This document shows positions 26,441-34,193 of a stretch of 64,000 nucleotides of DNA, in pieces. The stretch lies in assembly GCA_006546595.1 (NCBI GenBank), contig VIAD01000008.1, forward strand, positions 62,001-126,000. Reading direction: 5' to 3'. The notes below the pieces were generated by a model. That model saw only the letters and a list, made by a program, of their open reading frames with translations. It was not told the DNA's origin and did no database searches. Numbering within the stretch: the first letter of the stretch is position 1; each line of letters starts with the position of its first letter. This DNA comes from Moraxellaceae bacterium AER2_44_116. GTDB lineage: Bacteria; Pseudomonadota; Gammaproteobacteria; Pseudomonadales; Moraxellaceae. The position numbers were made by a program, and so were the translations under genes.

Positions 26441-29050
26441 ATGACGACGCTCGCCGACCACACACCGATGATGCAGCAATATTTGCGCATTAAAGCCGAA
26501 CATCCACAGGCGTTATTGTTTTATCGCATGGGCGATTTTTATGAGTTGTTTTTTGACGATGCCCGTAAAGCCGCACGATTATTAGACATCACCTTAACCT
26601 ATCGTGGTAAAACCGCAGGCACACCGATTCCGATGGCAGGTGTGCCGTTCCATGCAGTTGAAGGCTATTTGGCTAAATTAGTGAAGCTTGGCGAAGCAGT
26701 GGTGATTGTTGAGCAAGTGGGTGATCCCGCGACCAGCAAAGGGCCTGTTGAGCGACAAGTGGCACGTATTCTTACCCCCGGCACCGTCACCGATGAAGCG
26801 TTGTTAGATGCCAAGCAAGAAGTGTTATTGTTATCGTTGCATGTCTATCAACAAACATTAGGTTTAGCAGTTTTAGAAATTAGCAGTGGTCGTTTTAGCG
26901 TTTTATCCTGTGAATTAACCCGTGAAGCGTTAGCCGCAGAAATCGCCCGTTTAAATCCTGCCGAACTATTAATTGCCGATGACTCGCCCATCTTAGAGTG
27001 GCTAGATAGTCGTCCCATTACCAAGCGTCAGCCGTGGGAATTTGTCTTAGAAACGGCAAATCATGTGTTATGTCAGCAATTTCAAGTGAAAGATTTACAA
27101 GGCTTTGGCTGTCAAGACTTACCTGCCGCCGTGATTGCCGCAGGCGCGTTATTACAATATGCCCGTGATACCCAACGTAGTGCTTTACCTCATTTACAAG
27201 GCCTTCGTGTTGAGCAAGCCTCTGATTTTATTTATTTAGATGCCGCCACGCGCCGAAATTTAGAGTTAACACAAACCTTAGCAGGTGAGTTTCAATATAG
27301 CTTGGCATGGGTGTTAGATACCTGTCAAACACCAATGGGAAGTCGTTTATTAAGACGTTGGTTGCATCAGCCTTTGCGTCATAAATCCACATTGTGGGCA
27401 CGACAACAGGCTATTACGGAACTCAGCGAAGATTATCGTTACGAAACCCTACAAAGTCATCTCCAAGCCATTGGTGATTGCGAGCGTATTTTGGCGCGAG
27501 TGGCCTTGAAAACAGCTCGACCACGCGACTTGAGCCGATTACGTGAAGTATTTGCTGAGTTACCTCACTTGCAGCAAGCAATGGCGATTTTACAAACGCC
27601 CAAACTTCGTGCATTAGCTGAACATATTAGTGAGTTTCCTGTTTTACATGATTTATTGGTGCGTGCCATTATTGACAACCCACCTGTTGTTATTCGTGAA
27701 GGTGGTGTCTTAGCGGAAGGCTTTGATGCAGAGTTAGACGAGTTACGCGCCATTAGTACCAATGCAGGCGATTATTTACTACAACTCGAAATGAAAGAGC
27801 GGGAAGCGACAGGCATTGCCAATCTTAAAATCGGTTATAACCGTGTCAGTGGCTATTACATCGAACTGTCACGCGCTCAGGCCGATAACGCACCTGCCCA
27901 TTTTATTCGTCGGCAAACCCTCAAAAATGCTGAGCGTTTTATCACCCCCGAATTAAAAGTTTTTGAAGACAAAGCCTTATCAGCATCGTCTCGTGCGTTG
28001 GCACGAGAAAAATTTTTGTATGAGCAATTATTACAAGACTTGTTGCAGCATCTCGCACCACTACAACAAATGAGTTTAGCGTTAGCTGAGCTAGATGTGT
28101 TAGTTGCCTTGACCGATAGGGCACACCATCTGAATTGGGTGCAGCCAGAGTTGGTTGACGACATCACGATAGATATTCAACAAGGCCGCCATCCTGTTGT
28201 TGAACAAGTATTAAATGCGGCCTTTACGCCCAATGACACGCTACTCAATTTACAACAGCGGATGTTAATTATTACAGGGCCAAATATGGGTGGTAAGTCC
28301 ACGTTTATGCGGCAAACCGCGTTAATAGTCTTGTTGGCACATATTGGCAGTTTTGTTCCTGCTCAGGCCGCGACCATTGGTAATATTGACCGCATTTTTA
28401 CCCGTATTGGTTCGGCAGATGATTTAGCGGGTGGACGCTCAACATTTATGGTGGAAATGACAGAAACCGCCAATATCTTACAAAATGCCACTGCTCACAG
28501 TTTGGTGTTAATGGATGAGGTCGGACGTGGTACCAGCACCTTTGATGGTTTGGCTTTAGCATGGGCAGCCGCTGTACACTTGGCACAACAGATTAAAGCG
28601 TTAACTTTATTTGCGACCCATTATTTTGAGCTAACCAGTTTGCCCGAACATTATGTCGGGGTAAAAAATGTGCATGTTGCCGCCAGTGATTATGGCGACC
28701 ATTTAGTGTTTTTACATCGCATGAGTGAAGGAGCAGCAAGTAAAAGCTTTGGTTTGCAAGTTGCTAAATTAGCGGGTGTGCCAATGGCAGTTATTCATGC
28801 TGCGCAACATAAACTGCATGAGCTAGAACAAAGCCCAACCGCTAAAAAAGCCAAAAACAAACCTGCACCGATGCAAGCGGGCTTGTTTTCAGAACCAGAA
28901 GTGATTGAGCGTATCGTCGAGCGAGTGGTGGAAACCCCCAGAGTGAGTGTCGTTGAGCAAGCATTACAGGCTATTAATGTCGATAATTTAACACCACGCG
29001 CCGCTTTACAGCACTTATATGACTTACAAGCTTTATTGATGGATAGATGA
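26441..29050 (+). CDS. mutS: DNA mismatch repair protein MutS
   Basis: 869 residues from the ATG at 26441. The N-terminal mismatch-binding motif is FYRMGDFYELF (Phe-x-Glu). The clamp/lever domains are helical. The C-terminal ATPase has Walker A GPNMGGKST, Walker B LMDEVGRGTSTFDG and the signature region DDLAGGRSTFMVEM. It recognises mismatches and recruits MutL. Length is normal for MutS1. The start lies against a hairpin that overlaps its ribosome-binding site. fdxA follows in the same direction, as in Pseudomonas and Acinetobacter relatives. Confidence 0.98.
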   Translation: MTTLADHTPMMQQYLRIKAEHPQALLFYRMGDFYELFFDDARKAARLLDITLTYRGKTAGTPIPMAGVPFHAVEGYLAKLVKLGEAVVIVEQVGDPATSKGPVERQVARILTPGTVTDEALLDAKQEVLLLSLHVYQQTLGLAVLEISSGRFSVLSCELTREALAAEIARLNPAELLIADDSPILEWLDSRPITKRQPWEFVLETANHVLCQQFQVKDLQGFGCQDLPAAVIAAGALLQYARDTQRSALPHLQGLRVEQASDFIYLDAATRRNLELTQTLAGEFQYSLAWVLDTCQTPMGSRLLRRWLHQPLRHKSTLWARQQAITELSEDYRYETLQSHLQAIGDCERILARVALKTARPRDLSRLREVFAELPHLQQAMAILQTPKLRALAEHISEFPVLHDLLVRAIIDNPPVVIREGGVLAEGFDAELDELRAISTNAGDYLLQLEMKEREATGIANLKIGYNRVSGYYIELSRAQADNAPAHFIRRQTLKNAERFITPELKVFEDKALSASSRALAREKFLYEQLLQDLLQHLAPLQQMSLALAELDVLVALTDRAHHLNWVQPELVDDITIDIQQGRHPVVEQVLNAAFTPNDTLLNLQQRMLIITGPNMGGKSTFMRQTALIVLLAHIGSFVPAQAATIGNIDRIFTRIGSADDLAGGRSTFMVEMTETANILQNATAHSLVLMDEVGRGTSTFDGLALAWAAAVHLAQQIKALTLFATHYFELTSLPEHYVGVKNVHVAASDYGDHLVFLHRMSEGAASKSFGLQVAKLAGVPMAVIHAAQHKLHELEQSPTAKKAKNKPAPMQAGLFSEPEVIERIVERVVETPRVSVVEQALQAINVDNLTPRAALQHLYDLQALLMDR

Positions 29051-29129
29051 TGGATTAGGGCATGACAACAAAGGCGAAGAAAGTTTAGAATAGACAATCT
29101 GACATTATTATTTAACGAGGCAGGACAAC

Positions 29130-29453
29130 ATGGCATTTGTCGTTACCGAAAACTGTATTAAATGCAAATATCAAGACTGTATCGAAGTGTGCCCTGTAGA
29201 TTGTTTCTACGAAGGTCCTAACTTCTTGGCTATTCATCCCGATGAATGTATTGATTGCGCATTGTGTGAGCCAGAATGCCCAGCTAATGCCATTTTCTCC
29301 GAAGATGAAGTGCCTAAAGGCCAAGAAAAATTCATTAAGTTGAATGCTGAATTGGCAGAAATCTGGCCAAACATCACCGAAAAAGGCGAAGCCCCAGCGG
29401 ATGCTAAAGAGTGGGATGGCGTAGAAGGTAAAATGCAATATTTAGAGCGTTAA
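29130..29453 (+). CDS. fdxA: 7Fe ferredoxin FdxA, second copy
   Basis: A 107-residue ferredoxin with the same cluster motifs as the copy at 9456 (CIKCKYQDCIEVCP and CIDCALCEPECP) and the FdxA C-terminal extension. Position next to mutS is the conserved Pseudomonadales arrangement, so this is probably the ancestral copy and the one at 9456 the specialised paralogue. GAGGCAGGA precedes the ATG, and a Rho-independent terminator follows at 29485. Role: low-potential electron transfer; the specific partner is unknown. Confidence 0.95.
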   Translation: MAFVVTENCIKCKYQDCIEVCPVDCFYEGPNFLAIHPDECIDCALCEPECPANAIFSEDEVPKGQEKFIKLNAELAEIWPNITEKGEAPADAKEWDGVEGKMQYLER

Positions 29454-29484
29454 TCGTTTCTGAGTAAAGTATGAGTTGAAAAAG

Positions 29485-29508
29485 CCGCTATTGATTAGCG
29501 GTTTTTTT
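29485..29508 (+). terminator. Rho-independent terminator of fdxA
   Basis: Stem CCGCTA (29485-29490)/TAGCGG (29496-29501) with a 5-nt loop and T7 lies 31 bp after the fdxA stop codon. Confidence 0.88.
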
Positions 29509-29639
29509 ATGCGCGCTACGAGTGAGTGACGATGAAGCTCAAAGGCGAAAGTTGGTTTTTATTGAATAGTAAGCGGGGTAAAATAATGACTGACAAAGAA
29601 TTTGCACGACGATAGGTTGTGTAGAAAATACAAACCCCA

Positions 29640-29902
29640 GAAACACAAGCGGGGCAGATAATCTGCCCCGATTTGTATCCATCCGCTGCTTCCATACACG
29701 TCCTAGTGTCTCCATTCCTTATCCATTTCTGCTTCTCAGCAACATTCCCTTTCCTGTATCCATTGACGCGTCCTGTCGAATCCTTAGCGTTATCCTCACG
29801 CTTCCTTTTGTGTTTCCTACACTACTAGCATCCTGCCAATCCTGACGGCCTTGTTGCGTTCATCCAGAACGTCTTGTCCAGTAATCCTGCAACTGCCTTG
29901 TT
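29640..29902 (-). ncRNA. CsrB/RsmZ-family CsrA-titrating small RNA
   Basis: There is no ORF here, but on the minus strand 20 GGA triplets fall within 210 nt (29678-29887), against about three expected by chance. They include the CsrB-type core GGCAGGATGC (29829-29838). The RNA would end at a 10-bp GC-rich hairpin (29650-29670) followed by CUUGUGUUUCU. An extended -10 (TGTTATGAT, hexamer at 29909-29914) and a -35-like TTGTGC (29931-29936, 16-bp spacer) predict a start near 29902, so the RNA is about 260 nt. Csr/Rsm RNAs sequester the translational regulator CsrA/RsmA through GGA loops. In Pseudomonas rsmZ lies next to fdxA and mutS, which matches this location. It is longer and richer in GGA than rsmZ, more like CsrB. 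Exact ends are predicted. Confidence 0.85.
29650..29670 (-). terminator. intrinsic terminator of the CsrB/RsmZ-like RNA
   Basis: CGGGGCAGAT and ATCTGCCCCG form a perfect 10-bp inverted repeat around one base. On the minus strand a U-rich run with interruptions (CTTGTGTTT) follows. It lies at the downstream edge of the GGA-rich block. Confidence 0.8.
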
Positions 29903-29908
29903 GACGTA

Positions 29909-29936
29909 ATCATAACAGAAATTAGAATTAGCACAA
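29909..29936 (-). promoter_or_regulatory. predicted promoter of the CsrB/RsmZ-like RNA
   Basis: On the minus strand, TTGTGC (29931-29936) is separated by 16 bp from TATGAT (29909-29914), which is preceded by the TG of an extended -10. The weak -35 fits an activator-dependent promoter. Confidence 0.6.
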
Positions 29937-30006
29937 GGTACACTAAGGCACGAAAAATAGCATGCTCATTTTTTTGAGCCTGTAAATTGAGTTTATATTT
30001 TATTGA

Positions 30007-30019
30007 AATCAATAGGTTA
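30007..30019 (+). promoter_or_regulatory. IHF consensus site in the sRNA upstream region
   Basis: AATCAATAGGTTA matches the IHF consensus WATCAA-N4-TTR at every position. It lies about 105-117 bp upstream of the predicted sRNA start, between the promoter and the GacA-type boxes, inside a very AT-rich stretch. DNA bending here would bring the upstream boxes to the promoter. Confidence 0.5.
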
Positions 30020-30060
30020 GTTATTTTCAATTGAAATAATAGCTGTTTTCGACATGAAAT

Positions 30061-30078
30061 TGTAGAGAATGACCTACA
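30061..30078. promoter_or_regulatory. GacA-type upstream activating box 1
   Basis: TGTAGA-N6-CCTACA has the architecture of the GacA/UvrY box (TGTAAG-N6-CTTACA). It is centred about 167 bp upstream of the predicted sRNA start and 23 bp from a second box. Confidence 0.65.
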
Positions 30079-30083
30079 TGCTT

Positions 30084-30101
30084 TGTAGGATTTTTCCTAC
30101 A
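30084..30101. promoter_or_regulatory. GacA-type upstream activating box 2
   Basis: TGTAGG-ATTTTT-CCTACA is a perfect 6+6 bp inverted repeat with a 6-bp spacer, centred about 190 bp upstream of the predicted sRNA start. This is close to the position of the GacA box at Pseudomonas rsm promoters. It is also about 255 bp upstream of the RNase T2 gene on the other strand. Confidence 0.7.
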
Positions 30102-30356
30102 CGCAATAGCGTAAATAGGTGAGTTACATATTCACTGTGATTAAGAAAAAGAAAACCAACACGCTATAACAAAAACCAACAGTACAAATGAGATTTTCAG
30201 CGTACCTTTAGAGCATCACCGACGGACATCTTTTGTCGAGGTGTTGAGCATTATAAAAACAAATAATCAATGAACATCTTATCAAGCATTCAACATTTTG
30301 CGTTTAAATCATCACTATCTGTGGATGTGAAATTATGTCAAAAGTGAGGGCGTAAC
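30102..30356. other. intergenic region upstream of the RNase T2-like gene
   Basis: AT-rich sequence with no ORF. It holds the presumed promoter of the following gene. I see no clear further structure beyond the GacA-type boxes at its left edge. Confidence 0.4.
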
Positions 30357-31019
30357 ATGAGGGTGAGCTGGCCTCTTTGTCACTTAATAGCCGCCATGAC
30401 GGCATTTTGCGCTCAGAATGTGCTTGCTGAGGGCGAGCAGCCCATTAAACACCATTATTTATTGTCTATTAATTTAGCCCCTGCGGCGTGCATTTTACAT
30501 CCTGAACGGCGAGAGTTACGTCAATGTCAGGAGGGCTATTCTATTATTGTTCATGGCTTGTGGACTGAAAAAACAAAATCATCACCTGATAAAGTGCAAG
30601 AGATTTGTTCTGAGAAACCGCCAGAGTTATCACCTGTCCAACAACGTGTTCTAGAAAAGCTGATGCCAGATGAGGATGCACGTAACAAAGCATGGCAAAA
30701 ATACGGTGCTTGTATGGGATTATCAGCACAAGATTATTTTCGCACGATTACGGCTTATACCAATAAGTTAAAATTGCCAGAAACATTTAAAGAAGAAGGT
30801 TCAGATCGTCTTGTTGAGCGTGATGAGTTACTTGCACAAATCTTAAAGTTAAATGCAGGATTAACAGACAAAGGTGTGTATTTGCGCTGTCAAAGCAATC
30901 AAGAAAAAACATTTCTGACCGAAGTACGTGTTTGTTATGACAAGTTGGGTCAGTTTATAGACTGTAAAAATTTTAAGCCCAATTGTCCTGAGACGATGAC
31001 CTTACGGAAAGTTAAATAA
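30357..31019 (+). CDS. RNase T2 family protein with degenerate second active-site motif
   Basis: A 220-residue secreted protein with a signal peptide ending near NVLA. The first T2 active-site motif is intact (IVHGLWTE, His66). The second motif, usually HEWxKHGTC, reads KAWQKYGAC (residues 111-119): the first His is Lys, Glu is Ala and the second His is Tyr. Cysteines of the fold are retained. It therefore belongs to the family of periplasmic RNase I but may be inactive or altered. GAGGG precedes the ATG. It is a single gene, ended near a repeat element. Confidence 0.85.
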   Translation: MRVSWPLCHLIAAMTAFCAQNVLAEGEQPIKHHYLLSINLAPAACILHPERRELRQCQEGYSIIVHGLWTEKTKSSPDKVQEICSEKPPELSPVQQRVLEKLMPDEDARNKAWQKYGACMGLSAQDYFRTITAYTNKLKLPETFKEEGSDRLVERDELLAQILKLNAGLTDKGVYLRCQSNQEKTFLTEVRVCYDKLGQFIDCKNFKPNCPETMTLRKVK

Positions 31020-31021
31020 GT

Positions 31022-31060
31022 AGGACTTACACATCGCACCGCGATAACTGCGTAAGTCCT
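31022..31060. repeat. short palindromic element AGGACTTA...TAAGTCCT, copy 1
   Basis: AGGACTTACACA (31022-31033) is mirrored by TGCGTAAGTCCT (31049-31060). The inner TCGCACCGCGAT is shared with the 99-bp element at 34095, so this 39-bp copy looks like an internal-deletion derivative of a MITE-like repeat. Confidence 0.75.
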
Positions 31061-31084
31061 AATAAAGTTAAAAAAACGGACAGG

Positions 31085-31135
31085 CTTCGACTCCGCTCAG
31101 CCAGCGTGTAAATTGTTCCCTGAGCGGAGTCGAAG
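31085..31135. repeat. dispersed inverted repeat CTTCGACTCCGCTCAG, copy 2
   Basis: Perfect 16-bp arms at 31085-31100 and 31120-31135 lie between the convergent RNase T2-like and FAD-oxidoreductase genes. Confidence 0.85.
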
Positions 31136-31158
31136 AAGTATCAACAGATACTCATGAG

Positions 31159-32385
31159 TTAACGCGCCTGAAAATGGCGAGTGTGTAATAATTTTCCGTC
31201 TATCCATGTGCTTTTCGCCAATTTTCCCATATTGATGGCGCTAAACGTTAAGCTGTCTTTAAGGTCATGCCACTCACTGACTTGTCTAGGCAGTTTTAGT
31301 AGGTTGAAGTTGGCCTGAAAAACGCCTTCTTTAGCGGCAATTAAACTGGGGCTGGCAAGTGCGTGAGATTTGAACAATAAAAAGCCTACGTCGCCAAAGC
31401 TCATTAAACTGGGAATAGGTAAGGGCTTAAAGTTATTTAAGTCACGTTTTTGGCGAGCGCGATTCAGATTTTTGGCGATGAGCGCACCCATAGGCAGGGC
31501 GTGATATGCTTGTTTTTCTAAACTTGTAGGGAATGCGGCGGCATCTCCTGCTAACCAAATATGTTCATCTACGAGTGATTGTAAATTGGCGTTGACTGGC
31601 GCGTATTGACGTTCTGGTGCGAGTCCCGCTTCACTTAATAAAGGGTGAGGAATTGCGCCTGCACACCATAAGGTGACACGACTGGATAAAATGTCGCCGT
31701 TGTCTAAAATGACGCTATCTTTGGTGACTTCCTTGACTTGACGACCCGTATGCCATTGAATGTTTAACTCACGACTGAGTTCTTTTAGATAGTCACTCAT
31801 GCCTTGAAATTGTGGCATGATCGTTTCTTGAGCCTCAATCACGTGTAATTGAAAACGCCATTGTCGGCGATAACGACGAATGATTTCACCTAACACTTCT
31901 AAGCCTTCAATACTTGCACCAACCAACACGACAGGTCGTTCAGGTAGGCTTAAGCTATCAAGACGTTGGAGTTGTAGGGCGGCTCGTTCAGCCTCATTCA
32001 CTGAACCAAACGGTAAGGCGTATTGACGCGCACCTTTGATTTTATCAATCAAACTCATGTTACCAATGGTGATCACCAAATCATCGTACGCCAACCATTG
32101 TCCAGACGATAGTTGCACGCGTTGTTGTGTCTTATCAATGACGGTAACGGTCTCTTGTAAAAAAGTATGGCCAGCTCGCTCAATCAATAATTGTCGGTTA
32201 TGGCGTAATTGGTCGGCTTTTTTATGTCGAGAGATTAATTCATGAATATGAGGTAGCCATTCGAAATCAGTACTCGGGTCAATCACGGTGACATCAAAAT
32301 ATTTGCTGGATAAAGCCCGTGCAGTACTGAGTCCCGCAAAGTTTCCACCTATAATTAAAATATGTTTTCGTGATGCTAGGGTCAT
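31159..32385 (-). CDS. FAD-dependent pyridine nucleotide oxidoreductase (NDH-2-like)
   Basis: About 408 residues from the ATG ending at 32385. A TTG 11 codons upstream with GGAG is an alternative start. The N-terminal FAD motif is ILIIGGNFAGLSTARAL, the second dinucleotide-binding region is VVLVGASIEGLEVLGE, and the C-terminal FAD contact is IWLAGDAAAFP. The pattern resembles type-2 NADH dehydrogenases and sulfide:quinone-like reductases, but the catalytic cysteines of SQR are not evident. It is probably a membrane-associated quinone reductase. It is divergent from the following gene. Confidence 0.85.
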   Translation of the reverse strand: MTLASRKHILIIGGNFAGLSTARALSSKYFDVTVIDPSTDFEWLPHIHELISRHKKADQLRHNRQLLIERAGHTFLQETVTVIDKTQQRVQLSSGQWLAYDDLVITIGNMSLIDKIKGARQYALPFGSVNEAERAALQLQRLDSLSLPERPVVLVGASIEGLEVLGEIIRRYRRQWRFQLHVIEAQETIMPQFQGMSDYLKELSRELNIQWHTGRQVKEVTKDSVILDNGDILSSRVTLWCAGAIPHPLLSEAGLAPERQYAPVNANLQSLVDEHIWLAGDAAAFPTSLEKQAYHALPMGALIAKNLNRARQKRDLNNFKPLPIPSLMSFGDVGFLLFKSHALASPSLIAAKEGVFQANFNLLKLPRQVSEWHDLKDSLTFSAINMGKLAKSTWIDGKLLHTRHFQAR

Positions 32386-32509
32386 GATGCGTGTTCCAAG
32401 AAGTGAATGAAGTCTCAAAGTTCAATCTCCATCAATGGTAGTCATAGGAATGACCTCGTAAAGATGGTATTTTGCGGTAGGTTCTCTAAGACTAAAAAGT
32501 GTAAGAAAC

Positions 32510-33928
32510 ATGGCGACAGATTACTGTAAATATCATCCGTTAACTACAGCAACATGGCATTGTCCCGCATGTCATATCAGTGTTTGTGATGATTGCACAC
32601 ATATCACAGGCGAAATGGAGAACGTTCCCAATTGTTTGATTTGCAATCAGCCGCTAACATCAATTAGCCACAATTCAGCGATTGCACCATTTTGGCAGCA
32701 TTATACGGATTTTATGCGTTTGCCTTTTAATCTATTGGGAGTTTTGTGCTTACTATTATTGATGATCTTGCCAACCATTGCCCCAGAGACGATGTTATTA
32801 CCCTTAGCAGGTGGGTCTTATTTTGTGTTGGCAATCTATGGATGGGGATTGTTACAGCATACAGCGACGGGCAGCTTAAAATATCCAACCTTAAAAAATA
32901 TTAGTACGGCGATTAATCGCTTGTCTTTAGAAGTCAGTGTGGCGATTGCTGTCGTTTTAGTGTTGTTGGGACTCTTAGCGGTTAAATCTATGGCTGGCGC
33001 GATTGCGGTTAGTACGCTATTGATCGCTTTAGCACCTGTAATGTTGATGGCTGTTGTGATTGATAAATCTATCAGTTCGTTATTTCAGTATCATGCGTGG
33101 CGACATATTTGGATGGCGATGCAGCTTGCCTATGTGCCATTAACAGGGATTGTCTTTGTCTTGGTCGTGACTACTTATGCCGTCACTAATTTGATGGCTG
33201 ACATTTTACCTGTGGACGGTTTACAGGGCTTAAAGCTGGGACTTTATGGTTATAGTTTATGGGTGATGATGTCGGTGACGGGTTACGCACTGTTTCAATT
33301 TCAAAAGCCTTTGCATTTTGAAGTGTTAGGCAAAAAAAATAAAAAACGGGTGGTGAATCGTAAACTTGACAATCAAGCGGCACGTTTAGAAGTCTATCTT
33401 AAAGAAGGTTTATATGACCGTGCGGCCGCGTTGATGAAAGTCGTTGCTGAAAAACAAAAGAAAAATCCTGAAATTCAAGAGCGTTACTATCAGTTATTAG
33501 TGTTTATGCAGGATAAAGAGCAAATTCCGTATCAAGCAACCAGTTATTTAGAGGCTTTATTAGAGACAGGGCAGCAGGCTTTAGCATTACAAGTGTTAAT
33601 TAAATTGCAGTTTTTAATTCCTGATTTTCGTCCACAAACGCCTGATATGTGTTTTGAGTTGGCTAAAGCGTGTGCCGAGCAAAAAGACTTTCCGCGTGCG
33701 GTGAGTTTATTAAAGGACATGCATAAAGATTCTCCGCATTATGCAAATTTGCCCGAGGCGTATTTGTTATTAGCGAAACTGCTTTACGATAAGCAGAATG
33801 AAAAGCATGAAGCCTTAGAGATATTGGAATATTTAGTTTTACGTTTTAAAAAGCATCCTCGTTATGCCGTGATGGAGCATTTTTGGCGGCAGTTAGGTGG
33901 CAAACCGAAAAATGATTTTATGGATTAG
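32510..33928 (+). CDS. B-box-like zinc-finger membrane protein with TPR-like tail
   Basis: A 472-residue protein. At the N-terminus Cys/His pairs (CKYHP, CPACH, CDDC, CLIC) form a B-box-type zinc finger at residues about 6-45. Five or six transmembrane segments span about 75-265, and a cytoplasmic helical-repeat tail spans about 285-465 (for example YYQLL, ALLETGQQALALQVL, CFELAKACAEQKDFPRA). The tail resembles that of the rhomboid-like protein encoded convergently at 34192. The function is unknown; a scaffold in the membrane is the most that can be inferred. Confidence 0.75.
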   Translation: MATDYCKYHPLTTATWHCPACHISVCDDCTHITGEMENVPNCLICNQPLTSISHNSAIAPFWQHYTDFMRLPFNLLGVLCLLLLMILPTIAPETMLLPLAGGSYFVLAIYGWGLLQHTATGSLKYPTLKNISTAINRLSLEVSVAIAVVLVLLGLLAVKSMAGAIAVSTLLIALAPVMLMAVVIDKSISSLFQYHAWRHIWMAMQLAYVPLTGIVFVLVVTTYAVTNLMADILPVDGLQGLKLGLYGYSLWVMMSVTGYALFQFQKPLHFEVLGKKNKKRVVNRKLDNQAARLEVYLKEGLYDRAAALMKVVAEKQKKNPEIQERYYQLLVFMQDKEQIPYQATSYLEALLETGQQALALQVLIKLQFLIPDFRPQTPDMCFELAKACAEQKDFPRAVSLLKDMHKDSPHYANLPEAYLLLAKLLYDKQNEKHEALEILEYLVLRFKKHPRYAVMEHFWRQLGGKPKNDFMD

Positions 33929-33996
33929 GGGCTATTGAACATAGGTGAGTTGACGAGGCTTTTGAGTTAGCGGCCTAAAAGGTTCACGACCCACAA

Positions 33997-34040
33997 CTCT
34001 GCTCAGCCAACGGAAAAACGCTTCCTGAGCGGAGTCGAAG
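33997..34040. repeat. dispersed inverted repeat, degenerate copy 3
   Basis: The right arm CTGAGCGGAGTCGAAG (34025-34040) is perfect. The left arm is reduced to CTCTGCTCAG (33997-34006) with one mismatch, and the outer TTCGA is lost. Confidence 0.7.
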
Positions 34041-34094
34041 GGGTAATTTGAGCTCAGTGTTTAAAAAGTCCCAATCAGAACTGCTCATGAGATG

Positions 34095-34193
34095 AGGACT
34101 TACGCATCGCACCGCGATTAACGCGTTTTGTGAACATAAAGCTGCCTAAAGCGGCTGAAATGTGAACAAATAAGCGCTAACCGCATAAGTCCT
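34095..34193. repeat. MITE-like palindromic element AGGACTTACGC...GCATAAGTCCT, copy 2
   Basis: A 99-bp element with near-perfect 11-bp terminal inverted repeats and the inner sequence TCGCACCGCGAT, also found in the 39-bp copy at 31022. Two bases of its right end form part of the TAG stop codon of the rhomboid-like gene (34192-34194). It has no ORF and would need a transposase in trans. Confidence 0.75.

Noticed and set aside
27877..28167. Cys-rich minus-strand ORFs within mutS
   Set aside because: The cysteine richness is the reverse reading of GCA/ACA codons in mutS; mutS itself is unambiguous.
29640..29902. GGA-rich block as a short-peptide gene or simple low-complexity sequence
   Set aside because: No continuous frame with a ribosome-binding site. 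A flanking terminator and promoter, and upstream GacA-type boxes, fit a Csr-type RNA better.
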